From: Limanda limanda
Lineage: Eukaryota > Chordata > Actinopteri > Pleuronectiformes > Pleuronectidae
Direction of reading: 5' to 3'
NCBI RefSeq assembly: GCF_963576545.1
Contig: NC_083649.1
Location: 6,104,906 to 6,168,905, forward strand
Length of the DNA stretch: 64,000 bases
The notes under the pieces were generated by a model. The model did no database searches and was not told the origin of the DNA. It saw only the letters and a list, made by a program, of their open reading frames with translations. Made by a program: the position numbers and the translations under genes. How positions within the stretch are numbered: position 1 is the first letter of the stretch; every line of letters begins with the position of its first letter. This document shows positions 12,991 through 23,918 of this stretch, one piece after another.

Positions 12991-14363
12991 GTTCGGTCAG
13001 AACTCGTCTTGCTCCTGTTCCTCCCGGTCTCACGTCTCATTTCTCCTCCTGCACTTTGAAGCCGGGCTCATAGACACATGTTGATGAAGAGAGGAGACGG
13101 AGAGCTGCTGCACGAAGCCCCCGGAAACTGCATGTAGCGCCATTAGCAGCCTGGGCGATGCATTAATTAGTCCTGTAGGTTAGGACTCCTCTCGTGGGCT
13201 AACTCAGACATGACTGATTGGATTTTAATGAAACTTGTGCGAATCATTAATCCATCCGCCGTTCAGCCGGCTGTCAAACTCTCCCTCGTTATCAAAACTG
13301 CAGCGATGAGATGAAAATGAGACGATGCATCCAGAGGAGGAGGCGGCGCCGCCATCACAGGTGACACATTTCTCTCTGATTGGCCGGGACAGCGTCTGTG
13401 TCACTCAAGCGAGAAAACACGATTACTGTTTTTTTTTGTATTGTATTGTTTTTAACCCGGGGAACATGATATAGCTGTTTTCACCGGAGACACCCACAGG
13501 GCAAACCAGGGGGCGGCTGGTGTCTGCGATATTATAAATACCACCGTGAGGATGAAAGGCTGTGGCGCTCGCTCCCTCCCTCCATCCCTCCATCCCTCCT
13601 CTCTCTCCCCTCTCCCTCTCTCGCCCTGCTACTCATCTATGCTCAACACGAGTGCCTCGGCGTTCGCGTGTGTGGCTTTGAATTTATATGAACGTCTCCC
13701 CGGCAGAGGGACAACGGGAGCCCGGGTCATTGATATGTGCGGGAGGACTCGGGGATAAACAGCCCACGCCGACCGGTGTTACGCCAGCTCGCCTGATACA
13801 TTTCGATTGAGCAAAGACAGAGGGGTGGAGCCGGGGGCGGGAGGGCAAATGGAATTGGGGGAAGGCTTTAAGAGCCGTGATGAAATGACAGCAACATTTT
13901 CCCTTTTTTTTTACTTCACCTGGTTCAGAAAATAGAGCCGGTGGCGGTGACGCACGCACACACGCCCGGCGCCCGGCTGGATAAATGCAGCGCACTTATA
14001 CGGAGCTTTTCTCGTCTAATCGACCACTCGGAGATCTTCACGCTACACGCCATTCACCGGTTCACGCACACACTCATTCACAGGTTTTTTTTGGCTTCGG
14101 TGTTTAGCTCAAAGATACTTGGACGTGAGAGCTGGGGGACAAAACCAGTGACCTTCCCATTATAAGATGAGCGTCGGAGCACTTTAACTAATAGCAGGAC
14201 GCCGCTACTCCTCCTATTATCGTGTTTTTCACCTCTAAACACAGCCTGTGGTTTTTAGTTTTTATCCAAAATATGATCGGGCAGCATCACCATTCCCCTC
14301 TCGCCCTCGCTCGCCGGTCCCTGTGTGACACGGTCCGCCTCCTAATGGACTGGAAACTCACAC

Positions 14364-14620
14364 TGGGGGGGCTGGGGTGGGGGGGGTGGGAAATAAAAGT
14401 CCCTTGTCCCCCCCCTCCGCTCCGTCTCTGAACCAGAATAAGAGGCGGCGGGCGGCGGGACACTGCAAACGCTTATGGCCACATTAGGATCAGCCACCAG
14501 AGCGACACAGAATTGCCTCGTGCATCATTTGGGCTTTGTTCACCATGACAGCGAGTCGTGTGTGTGTGTGTCTGTGTGTGTCTGTGTGTGTGTGTGTGTC
14601 TGTGTTTGTGTGTGTCTGTC
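14364..14620. repeat. G-run cluster (G-quadruplex capable) and GT microsatellite
   Basis: At 14364-14390 four runs of three or more G are separated by one or two bases, which meets the usual G-quadruplex pattern. A GT microsatellite with TCTG interruptions follows at about 14557-14620. Short Cys/Val frames here are artefacts. Confidence 0.75.
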
Positions 14621-15410
14621 CGCCCCGTGCTTTTATCCCCGGATGGATGAACCATCGGTCTGGGTCTAACTTCTCGAGTGCATTATCCCACTTCATAATT
14701 TGTGAAAGTCTTTTTATTGACCTTTGTTTGTGGAGTGTTTTCTGTTGATGGCGCCCCCCCACCACCACCCCCCCCATCCATTTTATGCCTCGTGATTTTC
14801 CTTTTTTGATCGTTTCACATTACGGCTCCGACTTCAATATTTTTAATTCAGGGATGGTTACAGATGATATTTGAATTGTTTAGTTTATTTATAATCTGGT
14901 TTTACAGTATCAAGGCAGTAATTTGTGTTGCTCTGACCCACAATGTTGAACAATACAGACATTATTCAAACCTTATCAAACCACATTTGTCCTCAGGAAA
15001 GGAAAATACTACTTGTGTTTTAATTAAATCAATTAATTTCAGTTTAATGCTTTAGTGACTGTAACAGTTGCTGAAGACATAAACAAGAGGCCTCCTTTAG
15101 CAACAGCATTCCTGTGCTTTGGTCCAAAACTTCCCAATATATAAATGGAAGTAAATTTGGTTAATTTGTGTATTTTACTCTAGTTTCTAGTGGTTTAAAG
15201 AGACATGAGAGTACAAGGTCAAAAACTATCATGGAAAATATCTAAATCTTTAATTATTCAATATAGGAAATTTGTAATCTTCATGTCTTGACCTTGACCT
15301 GATTTGCCATCAATTTCTTATAAATAATTAATATCAACTTACAAATACAAATCTCCAAAGGTGGCTGTAGTTTTTACTTCTTAACAAATACCAACACACA
15401 ATGAATATTG

Positions 15411-15925
15411 ATTTATCATCATTTTTCATGTTTCAAACTGATTTTAGAAACGGGTGAATTAAATCTCTCGGGCTCTTTGCCACATCGGTACAAGGAGATA
15501 ATACTTCATCTAATAAGCCTTGAAGTAAAATATGTATTTTTGATCATTCAACGAAATACATTTGTCAAATTTAGCAGAATTAGAAGTTGTATTTGTGGAT
15601 CTTTAGCAACTTAGGGTCAGATCCATCGGATACAAGCGACATTACCATTCATGCACTGGTGTCTCTCAGCCTCCTGATGAATTTAAGACCATTTCACTTT
15701 TCTTTTTATCTCAGATGTGTCATCAGCTCGTCTCTTAATTTTTCCATCACTTGGTTTTTGGTGCCGTTCACTGAATATTGAACGATTTCACAGCCGCTTG
15801 TGTTCGACAAGAGCAAAGTTCGAGGTCTAAAACACCATCGATGGGTTTTCAAATGGACACAAAATTTGTTATTCAATGATAATATGATTTGTACAGCTTT
15901 CATTTTGGACAGAGACACTTCACAG
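15411..15925 (+). repeat. solo copy of duplication unit B
   Basis: Closely matches the B sequence at about 10737-11222 from TTTTCATGTTTCAAACTGA through TTGGACAGAGACACTTCACA, but without the A-unit sequence attached there. It retains GGAGATAAT-type segments missing from the 10.7-kb copies. It is therefore either the source of B or a copy made before A was joined. Short open frames in it are not recognisable proteins. Confidence 0.8.
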
Positions 15926-16389
15926 GGAGTGAAATAGATCATTATTTAGTGTTTTATGCTCAGCTAACAGCTAATGTGGGAGAAACAAACCAAACGTTTC
16001 AGATGGCGACAGGAGGAGCTCGCCATCGCTCTGCTACTTAACTCTGAGCTCTACTCGCTGGCCCTGCTTTCTCCGATTATCTGTTGTTTTTCATCTGATC
16101 CACAGAAATAATGAAGACACACACACACACACTAACACACACAGAGAGAGACGCAGCTTTTCCTCAATTTACCACCTCTTATCAATCGCCTCCCTTTATC
16201 TTTTAGTGTTTTCTTCTTTCCATCTCAACCCTCCATTCCTCTTTCTCGCACAGCTTTTATTTACGAACATTGTTCCAGGTTGTTTTATAGCTCCCCTCAG
16301 GACCAGGGAGGAGGATGGAAGAAGGCAGAAAGAAAAAATAAAAAAAAGATGGAAAAATAAAAGATGAAAGGATAGAGAGCAACACTCAG

Positions 16390-16700
16390 GGCTGCTGAGG
16401 GAGAAATAGATTCTGGGCAGGCAATGAGAAATAAGTGCAAGTCATCAAGCACGGCCCTGCTTGGCTTTTTCCCTTTTTCCGTCTAATAGTTTAGATGTGG
16501 TGATATGAAATGTTGATGTGCGCTGATCAGCATGAGTCCCGGGCAGAGTCATTTGATTTAATGAGGCTTGGCAGTCGTTCCGCTGCCTGTGTCAAAGCCC
16601 AATCATGTGAGATGTGGATGAGTCAAAGCCATCGAGGGGACGCTGGAGTTATTTTCACTTATTGTATTTGTTGTGGCACGACAGAGTATTAGGGGCCACT
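16390..16700. promoter_or_regulatory. candidate conserved noncoding element
   Basis: Repeat-free stretch between an A/G-rich segment and an AT-rich one, with words such as GCTGATCAGCATGAGTC (a TGATCA palindrome beside an AP-1-like TGAGTC), TTTGATTTAATGAGG and CCAATCATGTGAG. Its texture (mixed composition, no microsatellites) differs from neighbouring intron. Function is inferred only. Confidence 0.25.
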
Positions 16701-17879
16701 TACAGGCAGAAAGATAAATCTGTGATCAGGAGAATAAAGTGGCCGTATTACAAGAATAAAGTTGTAATATATTACGAGAAAAAATTCACAATTTTAAAGG
16801 AATAGAATGTTGGTTTTGGACGATATTTGAGAGGGAGGGATATCGGAACATCATGGAGTGTCAACTTCAGGATTTTAGAAATAACAAAATATCAAGGATA
16901 AAACGTTTTTATTTCCAAAAACATCTGTGATTTCAAGAATAATGTTTTAATATTACAAGATTAAAATCGTAATATAATGATAATTGTTATAATCGAATGA
17001 CAATAAAGTCATAATTTAAAAGATACACATCTGAGACTTAGGTTAATAAAGTGCTGAAGTGCTATATAACTTTGTTATTAGTGAAACTAAAGTTTAACTT
17101 AACAAGATGCTCCACATTCAACATCTTGAAGCACACAACAGGCTGATCCTCTGATTACGACTTCCTTCTCGTAATATTACGACATAAAAATATGACATTA
17201 TTTTCATAATATTACGAGTTTATTCAGGTAATATCACCACTTGGTTCTCAAACCCAGATTAATTCCCTCTGTAAGTGGCTGTAACATGTCGTCACATCAT
17301 AGATCACTTTACTCTGACTTTTATTTTCCACTGTCAATCAGACGAGCAGCAGAACAGGTGGGAAGCTCCCGTCTCCACCGAATGAGTTGGTTATGAAATA
17401 TGGCGAAACAAGTCCGGCGGCAAAATGAAGAAGAAAAACGAAGTGGTGAATTACAGGCGGCAAGCTGTTGCTGCTCAATAACGCCGGCCTGTAATCCACT
17501 CACATTTCATACACACACACACACACACACAGACACACACGTGCGCTCACACAGCCTCGGTCGGGCTGCGGTTTACGAGCACACGCGCTGCACGAGGTGA
17601 TCAGCATATGTTTTGTTGACATAAATTTCAAATTTATTGCCGTTGTCAAAAGTGACTGTTGGACAAAGTCGATTATTAACGGAGTAAATGGCCTGAGAGA
17701 GTTTTATGTGAACTTCCTTAATGGCTACAGTCAGTCTGTTTCTAATCACCTCCCTCTCTCCCCAAGCTCCCACCCACCTCACACACACACACACACACAA
17801 CTCATCATCTATTTCAGACGCACAACATGGAAGCCGTGTGTGTGTGTGTGTCTGAGTGTGTGGAGGTCTATCCGAGCTA

Positions 17880-18065
17880 AATCACTGAGCTGAGACAATA
17901 TTTTACTATCCTTTTACATTTCATTAAACTTTGCCGGAGCTGAATCACAGTATATTATTAGCTCCGCTTAAGCACATAAATCATTCGGAGGCGTATTAAT
18001 CACCCGAAATGCTTTTTGTTTCTAATTATCATTTCATTCTATGGAATCCAAATCTGCGAGTGCAC
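17880..18065. promoter_or_regulatory. candidate conserved noncoding element
   Basis: AT-rich but complex block with several homeobox-like words: CATTAAACTT, GTATTAATCAC, TCTAATTATCATTTC and GAATCACAG. It follows a GT/CA-rich segment at 17785-17860 and contains no coding frame. Confidence 0.25.
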
Positions 18066-18919
18066 CATCGTCGTGGTTACGCTTCCTCCCAGTCCTCAGA
18101 CCAGTGCTTTACTGAGCTCATATATGTGAGGTGACCTTGGTTTCCTGTCTAGTGTCTCTCCTGTTGGAAATATTTGAAATTTTATTTTTACCTTTGAATC
18201 ATCGTGTAAAACCTCTGTTCTGGATCATCTGTGATTCGCCTCAATCGTGACTCATTAAGTTGCAGTTTAAAAATGTGGCTCCTTCTTCAGAGGAGTTCCA
18301 CGGAAACGCTTAGTTCTTTAGAAAGGAATGATGTCAAACTTTGTAGAACCACATCATGGTTACGTTTGTTTCGACGACTTTAACCTTTCGTAATGTCCAA
18401 TGAGGAGCTGGTGAACCTGTAGTGTTCGACTGGTTGTGGAGTTTATGTCCCTTGACTTCCAGTTAATAAAGCTGGTGTGTCTTAAAGTGGGAAACTGAGG
18501 TTAGTAGTTGACGTTATGATGCAGGTCCCCGGTCTGATGATGAAGAATGAGCCAACAATCAAGTACAATGATCCAAATGTGTCTGTTGACAACAGTCTGA
18601 GCCGTTCCTCTCTCGAAACAGTCGTAAGTCACTGCAATCCAATGTGTGCATTAGCTGCTGCTGCTAATTCTGTCATCATTGAACCCACTTTATATGTTTT
18701 AGAGGCTTTACATTAAAAGGAGAATGGCTTCACACCCTATGGACAAAGCCAGAAGTGCTTCAAGTCCTAAACCTGTCCTTTTACAAGACTAAATTACTGG
18801 AGCAGCTGCTGTTGCCATTCTGTTGAACATCCAGTAATGTGCTGTTTCAGTGTGTAGTGTGAGCTGTTGCAGTGGAATTCAACAGGGACACACACTCACA
18901 GACACACACACAGCACTTG

Positions 18920-19085
18920 GCTCATCCACTCTTACATGTACGCTGGAAATACATGGCATTGCTTCCACTTCAAGTGGCCTTAATAAGTCCGTCCGCACCT
19001 TATCAGTTCTCTGTCTGCAGGGCACAATGGTCGGATTGAGCCGGGACACAATGGGCCTCTGAAAGCCTTTGTGCCCTGTGTGTGT
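18920..19085. promoter_or_regulatory. candidate enhancer with NKX palindrome and SOX words
   Basis: CCACTTCAAGTGG at about 18965-18977 is a perfect palindrome around a central C and reads as two opposed NKX2-type AAGTGG sites. About 45 and 70 bp downstream are two CACAATGG words (GGCACAATGG and GGACACAATGG) that fit SOX sites. CTTATCAG (GATA-like) lies between. Clustering of three factor classes in a repeat-free block suggests a regulatory role, but this is untested inference. Confidence 0.3.
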
Positions 19086-20109
19086 TGTGTTGTGGTTTAC
19101 CACTTGCGTGAGGTTTTCCCCCCCTTATCAGACTGAAAGTGTGTGAGAACATCACCTATGATCCTTTAAAGGGAAACAGAATAAAAAAAAATCCATTTCA
19201 ACCCTCGGCTTTGTCCGTTCGGTCGTGTTGGTTTGTGTTGTTGAATTTGTCTCGTTCCCGTGGACGACTCTTCAGAGACAGAATTACGTGAAGATGTTTT
19301 TTTTTGTTGTGGTTATCTAACAGTAGAGGTCGAGGGTCGGTCCTTCAGAGGTGAAGCATTCGATTGTTGCTGGTTTGGCACCAATCACGGGGCAGGGATT
19401 CCTCTGCAGAGGTGGCAGGAGTCGCAGTTTGTCTCCTGGCAGTTTCCTTAATAGGCCCGAACGCCATGCATCAGTCTGGTGCAATTGCTATCGATCTGTT
19501 TCCACTATATGTGTAACCAAGAGCAGCACGTCGGTGGCATACAGCCTCTGATGGCGTATTGTGGTGCCTGCTCTTCGTCAGGCTGGAATACCTCTGCTGG
19601 TCGTTGGAAGCTAGGAACTGTAATGATATAAAATGATAGAGGACTCTGCTCTGCACCTTCACAGATTGATATCTCACAGTCTGAGAGTTTGCTTTCCTCC
19701 GTCTCTCTGTGCCACTCGCTCCTGTTTTGCCTTTTCAAGTTTCCCCTTCTCCCTTTTGGGGGCATTTGACCCTTACAGGCCCTTGTACTTACCCTCTACT
19801 TGCCAAAGGGCTGTTATTTTGACCTTGGTTTCTAGGATCTCTTCACTGAATTTCGAACCTCGACAACGGCAATCATGATTTCCTCATTTCAGATTTGTCC
19901 TACTCTTCTTTCCGGGGTTTTACAGGAGCTTTCAATGCAATTAATTGTCATTTAACTCATACTGATCTTAATAACTCCTGCAACCATTGCCAAAGGACAA
20001 CATAACGTCTCTGTGTCTGTCTCAATCTCGCCGCCGCCCCCCCCTCCCACCCTCCCGAGGCACAAAAGAGAGCTGTAAATCAATTTGCATTCGACATCTG
20101 ACATCAATC

Positions 20110-20445
20110 AGTCATGTTTTGGGGAGAGTGGCACCGCCTCCTCCTCCGCGGCTCTGCTGAGAGACACTAAGATGGATGGCTGTCATCTCGCCCAAGTTGA
20201 GCGGATCCCTTATCAAGGGCATTGTTTCCCCGAGACTGCACTCGGCTGATCGCTCTGCGCCACCTGACTCGTCGGCAGAGGCCCCACAATCCATCTGTCT
20301 GACGTTGTCTTGTTTTGTCTGCCAGAAGCACCGGGAGTGGAGAATCTGTCATAAGTCCCAGCGCATTTCGGAAGGGTATATATATTTCGAGCTTTGCATT
20401 GAGACTCTGGAAACATGCTCATCAAATTCAATGCAGACTTTTAGG
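20110..20445. promoter_or_regulatory. candidate conserved noncoding element
   Basis: Long repeat-free block with AAGATGGATGGCTGTCATC (YY1-like and MEIS-like words), CTTATCAAGG (GATA-like), CATTGTTT (SOX-like) and GGGTATATATATTTCG. Overlapping short frames exist on both strands but show no domain and conflict with each other. It abuts a local tandem duplication starting near 20446. Confidence 0.25.
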
Positions 20446-20740
20446 GGCCAATATCAATATTTGTAAAATAAATATCATGCAAAACTCCTTAGACGTCGTT
20501 ATAAAACCCTTATTTACAGTTCAAAACTTTGTACATTTTTATTATAAATGTATAAGTGCTTATTTGGAAACATAAAAAACTTATACAATATGTCTGTGAA
20601 AGGCTCATATTAACCAATTTTTTTTTTTATCCAAATAAATCGGTCGGTCAATATTTGTCAAATAAATATCTGGCAAAACTCCTTAGACGTCGTTAGAAAA
20701 CCCTTATTAACGGTTCAAAACTTTGTAATTATTATTTCAC
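20446..20740 (+). repeat. local tandem duplication, two copies
   Basis: The segment beginning CAATATTTGTAAAATAAATA at about 20456 recurs at about 20650 as CAATATTTGTCAAATAAATA. Each copy continues into ACTCCTTAGACGTCGTTA and GGTTCAAAACTTTGTA or close variants. A third trace of its AATAAATCGGTCGGTC boundary appears near 21075. The boundary word is common in fish dispersed repeats. Confidence 0.7.
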
Positions 20741-20779
20741 TTTTTTACTTCACTTTTTATATCTTTTATCTCTTATATA

Positions 20780-21048
20780 TTTTTATATAGATATGTTTAT
20801 GTCTAAATAAATGTTACTTTGTATAAATATTCGAAAAAGTGAGTAAATAAGAAGTAAATAGTGAGTTAAATAAATAAATAAAAATAAATAGTAAATAGTT
20901 GTTTTTTTATTGTTTTTCTTATGTGTGTTGTATTTATTGTGTTTTTATGTTTCTATATCCATGGTATGCACCAATAACCAGAGCAAATTCCAGGTAGGTG
21001 TAAACCTACTTGGCAATAAATACCTTCTGATCCTGATTCTGATTCTTA
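20780..21048 (+). mobile_element. LINE 3' tail (L2/Rex-like)
   Basis: An AT-rich segment ends in ACTTGGCAATAAATACC followed by CTGATCCTGATTCTGATTC, the microsatellite-like terminus of many fish LINE copies. No reverse transcriptase sequence is left. The 5' limit is uncertain because the upstream part is low-complexity TAAATAAATA. Confidence 0.5.
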
Positions 21049-21164
21049 ATGTATAACTGCATATTTTTTTTATCAGAATAAATCAGTCGGTCGTTAGTTA
21101 AAAAAACACGACAACTATATGTTAACGCAACCATTTAGGAAGCTTATTGATTTGTGTCGAATCT

Positions 21165-21545
21165 GCTCCAACTTTAGGAATAAATCATGACAGTCCTGAA
21201 TGTCCAAAGCCTTTTTGTACCTCTCTATTTGAAACTCTCGGGAGGCTTAGGGCACTGAGGCAGTTGTTTGGCAATTCCTGTCACCTTAATTGCTTTAGAG
21301 CACTTTCAGATACCTCTCAAGAATAATATGCTTTGTAATAAGCCGTGGGGTCTTTGGGGATTCTGTAACACAGAGAGTTGTGGGCGCAGACTTTATGTTG
21401 TCGGAGGTTATTTCGTTACCAAACCTTCGAGGCCTTAGCAGCCTAATCAAATATTGACCCTGAGCCTTGTCTGAGCTGTGGCGTTTAAACTGTGTTTCAT
21501 CCTCATGGGGAAAAAAAGGACATTTCATAGCAGATCTGATTTTAC
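21165..21545. promoter_or_regulatory. candidate conserved noncoding element near exon A
   Basis: About 380 bp of complex unique sequence less than 1 kb upstream of exon A. Words include ATCATGACAGTCC (MEIS-like), ACCTTAATTGCTTTAG (homeobox-like) and CTTTGTAATAAGCC. No repeats and no plausible coding frame are present. Among the candidate blocks its texture is one of the most enhancer-like, but only a cross-species alignment can decide. Confidence 0.3.
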
Positions 21546-22021
21546 TTCAAGCTGCACGTTATCGTCTGTTTAGTCAGAAACTGGCCCATAAATAGCTCGT
21601 TCACTAAATAGCTGCTGTGTGTGTTCTGTATTTAGCTTCTTATCCGTCTGCAGCTCTTGAGATGTGTGGAGCCGACGATCCCTCTGCTTGAACAGCGTCT
21701 GGTGATTTACAGCCGCGAGTCACGCCCGGCTGCTCCCTGCAGAATGATATGAGCGGCGGTTGGACGGCTTGTTGCACTGATGGTTATTGTTATGTGCTGA
21801 TGTTATGATTTATGGAGTGTGACAGTTTTTTTTTTCCCACCCCCGAGGCTGCAAAAGGCCGAAACCTTTGGCCGGGCTCGGAGCCGTCAGCTCTGCAGCT
21901 GTAAAAACGACGCTTTGCCTCGGACGCCAAAGATCAATTTGAGCGATACGCAGGCACGCCAGCGACTTTCTAAGCAGCCGACTCCAGACAGTAATGTGTT
22001 TGTTTTGCTCTTTGTCAACAG

Positions 22022-22119
22022 GAAGATGCACAGTGGAATGAAGACCTACGGCTGCGAGCTGTGTGGGAAGAGCTTCCTCGACAGCCTCCGTCTACGGATG
22101 CATTTGCTGTCTCACTCAG
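22022..22119 (+). CDS. zbtb16: ZBTB16 (PLZF) exon A: end of zinc finger 1 and zinc finger 2
   Basis: Internal exon of 98 nt between a CAACAG acceptor (AG at 22020-22021, after a T-rich stretch) and a strong CAG|GTGAGG donor at 22120. It begins in mid-codon (last base of an Arg codon, AG|G) and ends with one base of the next codon. The 32 complete codons run from KMHSGMKTYGC to LRLRMHLLSHS. The His at 22029-22031 is the final zinc ligand of finger 1. Finger 2 is complete, C-x2-C-x12-H-x3-H, with ligands at 22053, 22062, 22101 and 22113. The words GMKTYGCELCGK and FLDSLRLRMHLL are diagnostic of PLZF, a BTB zinc-finger transcription factor of the nucleus that recruits corepressors and controls stem-cell, limb and lymphoid programmes. 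The finger has Ser where I recall Arg in human PLZF (CGKSF versus CGKRF). Teleosts often keep two paralogues (a and b); which one this is cannot be told here. Confidence 0.95.
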
Positions 22120-23659
22120 GTGAGGAAATCAAACTAACCCAAATCACAATCATCATATACAGAGAGATAACAGAGGCACTTCCTGTTTCCTGGGGGCTGC
22201 TGCTGATTTTTAACGAATGGTTGAAATGACATAAAACAGCAGAGTTCTTCCCTTAGAATTGTGTTACTTTCAAGGAAGATGGAGATTAAACAACATTTTT
22301 TTATAATATGAGTCATTTGAAACTTTGTTGGAAATTCTGTAGAAACTAATGGAGGTCAGAGGTGAGCGAGCTGCTCATTAAAGGGCCGACCAATGGTTTG
22401 AACCCAATTATTTCTTATGAAAACTTTCCAACTTTGACCACAGCGTCCAGTATAACTTGGCTCGGTGAGTTAAATGACTTTTCAAATCAGTCTGCATTCA
22501 AAACTGTATATTGGCAATGAATGGAATCAGGACTCTGCCAAAAAATATATCAAATTTCACATTGTCAGAATTGGAAGAACTGAGGTCAAGGGTCAATATT
22601 GCTGAGTGCAACCGCTCCTATCAAAGACAACCAAGATAACCTGATATGTTAGATATTGTTCTAATATTCCTATATTTATATTCACCAAGGAGGTGATGTT
22701 TTCACCTGTGTTTCCTTGTTTGTTAAAAAACAAATGACTCAAAAAGCACTGAAGTAATTTGTATAAATGAGCCATTTTCCTCAATTTCTCAGAAAAATTC
22801 CCCCTGAATTTGTACATTTTAGTGAAGATCCTGATTTTACTCTGGATCTGATATGAAACAATGTTGAATCCGCCATTGTTTGGCCTTGGCGGGGGGGGCG
22901 GGAGGGATGTGTGTGCTCAACCTAAGTGCCTTTATAGTTTCCGTATTTGTTCACTTACATTTTCTATCAGTTCTATCTCCTCCTGAAGGATGCAGCCTTG
23001 CTTCCTCGGCTGCAGCCCTGAATTTAAGCAAGTTTCACGTCCCTTGAGATTTTCATTTTGTAAAATTGTTTATTTACATGAATGGGAAACAAAAAGATAA
23101 ACCTGCGGCAGCGTGTTGGTTACGGTCAGTGATCGTAACGCTCGCCTGGTGAGGTGCTAAGTGTGGATGCTCTTTTTAACAGGATGTCTTGCAGATTTAT
23201 ACACTAATAGTCAAACTGCAGCCTTTACTCCTCCGTGAACCTGGTTAATTCACAGACTGAGTGCGTCAGTATAAATACACAGAACAGTACATAAATGGAA
23301 ATAGATCTTTTATATTGCATTGAAGGAATCGACAATAGAGCCACACTGTAGACGCCGCAGCCTGCGAGCTGAACAAAGGGACGAGTTACCTCACACTACT
23401 TTATCTCTCTCTAAACATGCTGGGTGTTTTTCTTTTTAACATGTGAATGTGTAGCGTAAACCACTTTCTGTGATTTGTGGATTAAGTAAGTGTTGGAGCT
23501 CAGTGAATCTGAGCAGCTCTGGGAAACTCACCCAGAGAGGAGACCTGCACATCGTCCTCCTGTCACTCTACACCTCCGTGACATGAGAGGTCTGAAAAGT
23601 CACAAAACACAGGACGCATTGATTGGTCCGGCCTGCCACTGTTACACCCCACACCCCCC

Positions 23660-23852
23660 CCGAAACACACACACACACACACACACACGCGTGCCAGCAC
23701 TCCCTGTGCACTGAGCCTACTTAGTGCAGCGCTGCTTTAATGGCGTGGGCCGCTTTTTATAGGCAGCAAAGAGCTCCTCGGTCCTAAGGCCCTAAGTGCA
23801 GATGGTTTATTGAGACACTGTAAAAGCCATGGGACCTCTGAGGGAACCCCTC

Positions 23853-23918
<66 letters not shown>
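23660..23918. repeat. two CA microsatellites
   Basis: A CA tract at about 23664-23688 and a longer one at about 23857-23917. The ~110 bp between them (about 23700-23830) is complex, with TTTAATGGCGTGGGCCGC and CCTAAGGCCCTAAG words, and could be conserved sequence trapped between repeats. Confidence 0.85.

Larger units (their letters stand above)
1..22021 (+). other. zbtb16: ZBTB16 intron upstream of exon A (3' part)
   Basis: No open frame here resembles a known protein; the longer ones are short or repeat-driven. The segment ends in a pyrimidine-rich stretch and CAACAG acceptor immediately before exon A, so it is the 3' part of the intron that splits zinc finger 1. It contains microsatellites, a nested duplication cluster at 9.5-11.4 kb with a relative at 15.4 kb, LINE tails near 8.3 and 21.0 kb, and several repeat-free candidate regulatory blocks. 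Between these, for example 4.9-7.1, 13.0-14.3 and 14.8-15.4 kb, I see nothing beyond ordinary AT-rich intron. The upstream exon, which should end in AG to complete an Arg codon, is outside the window. Confidence 0.85.
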
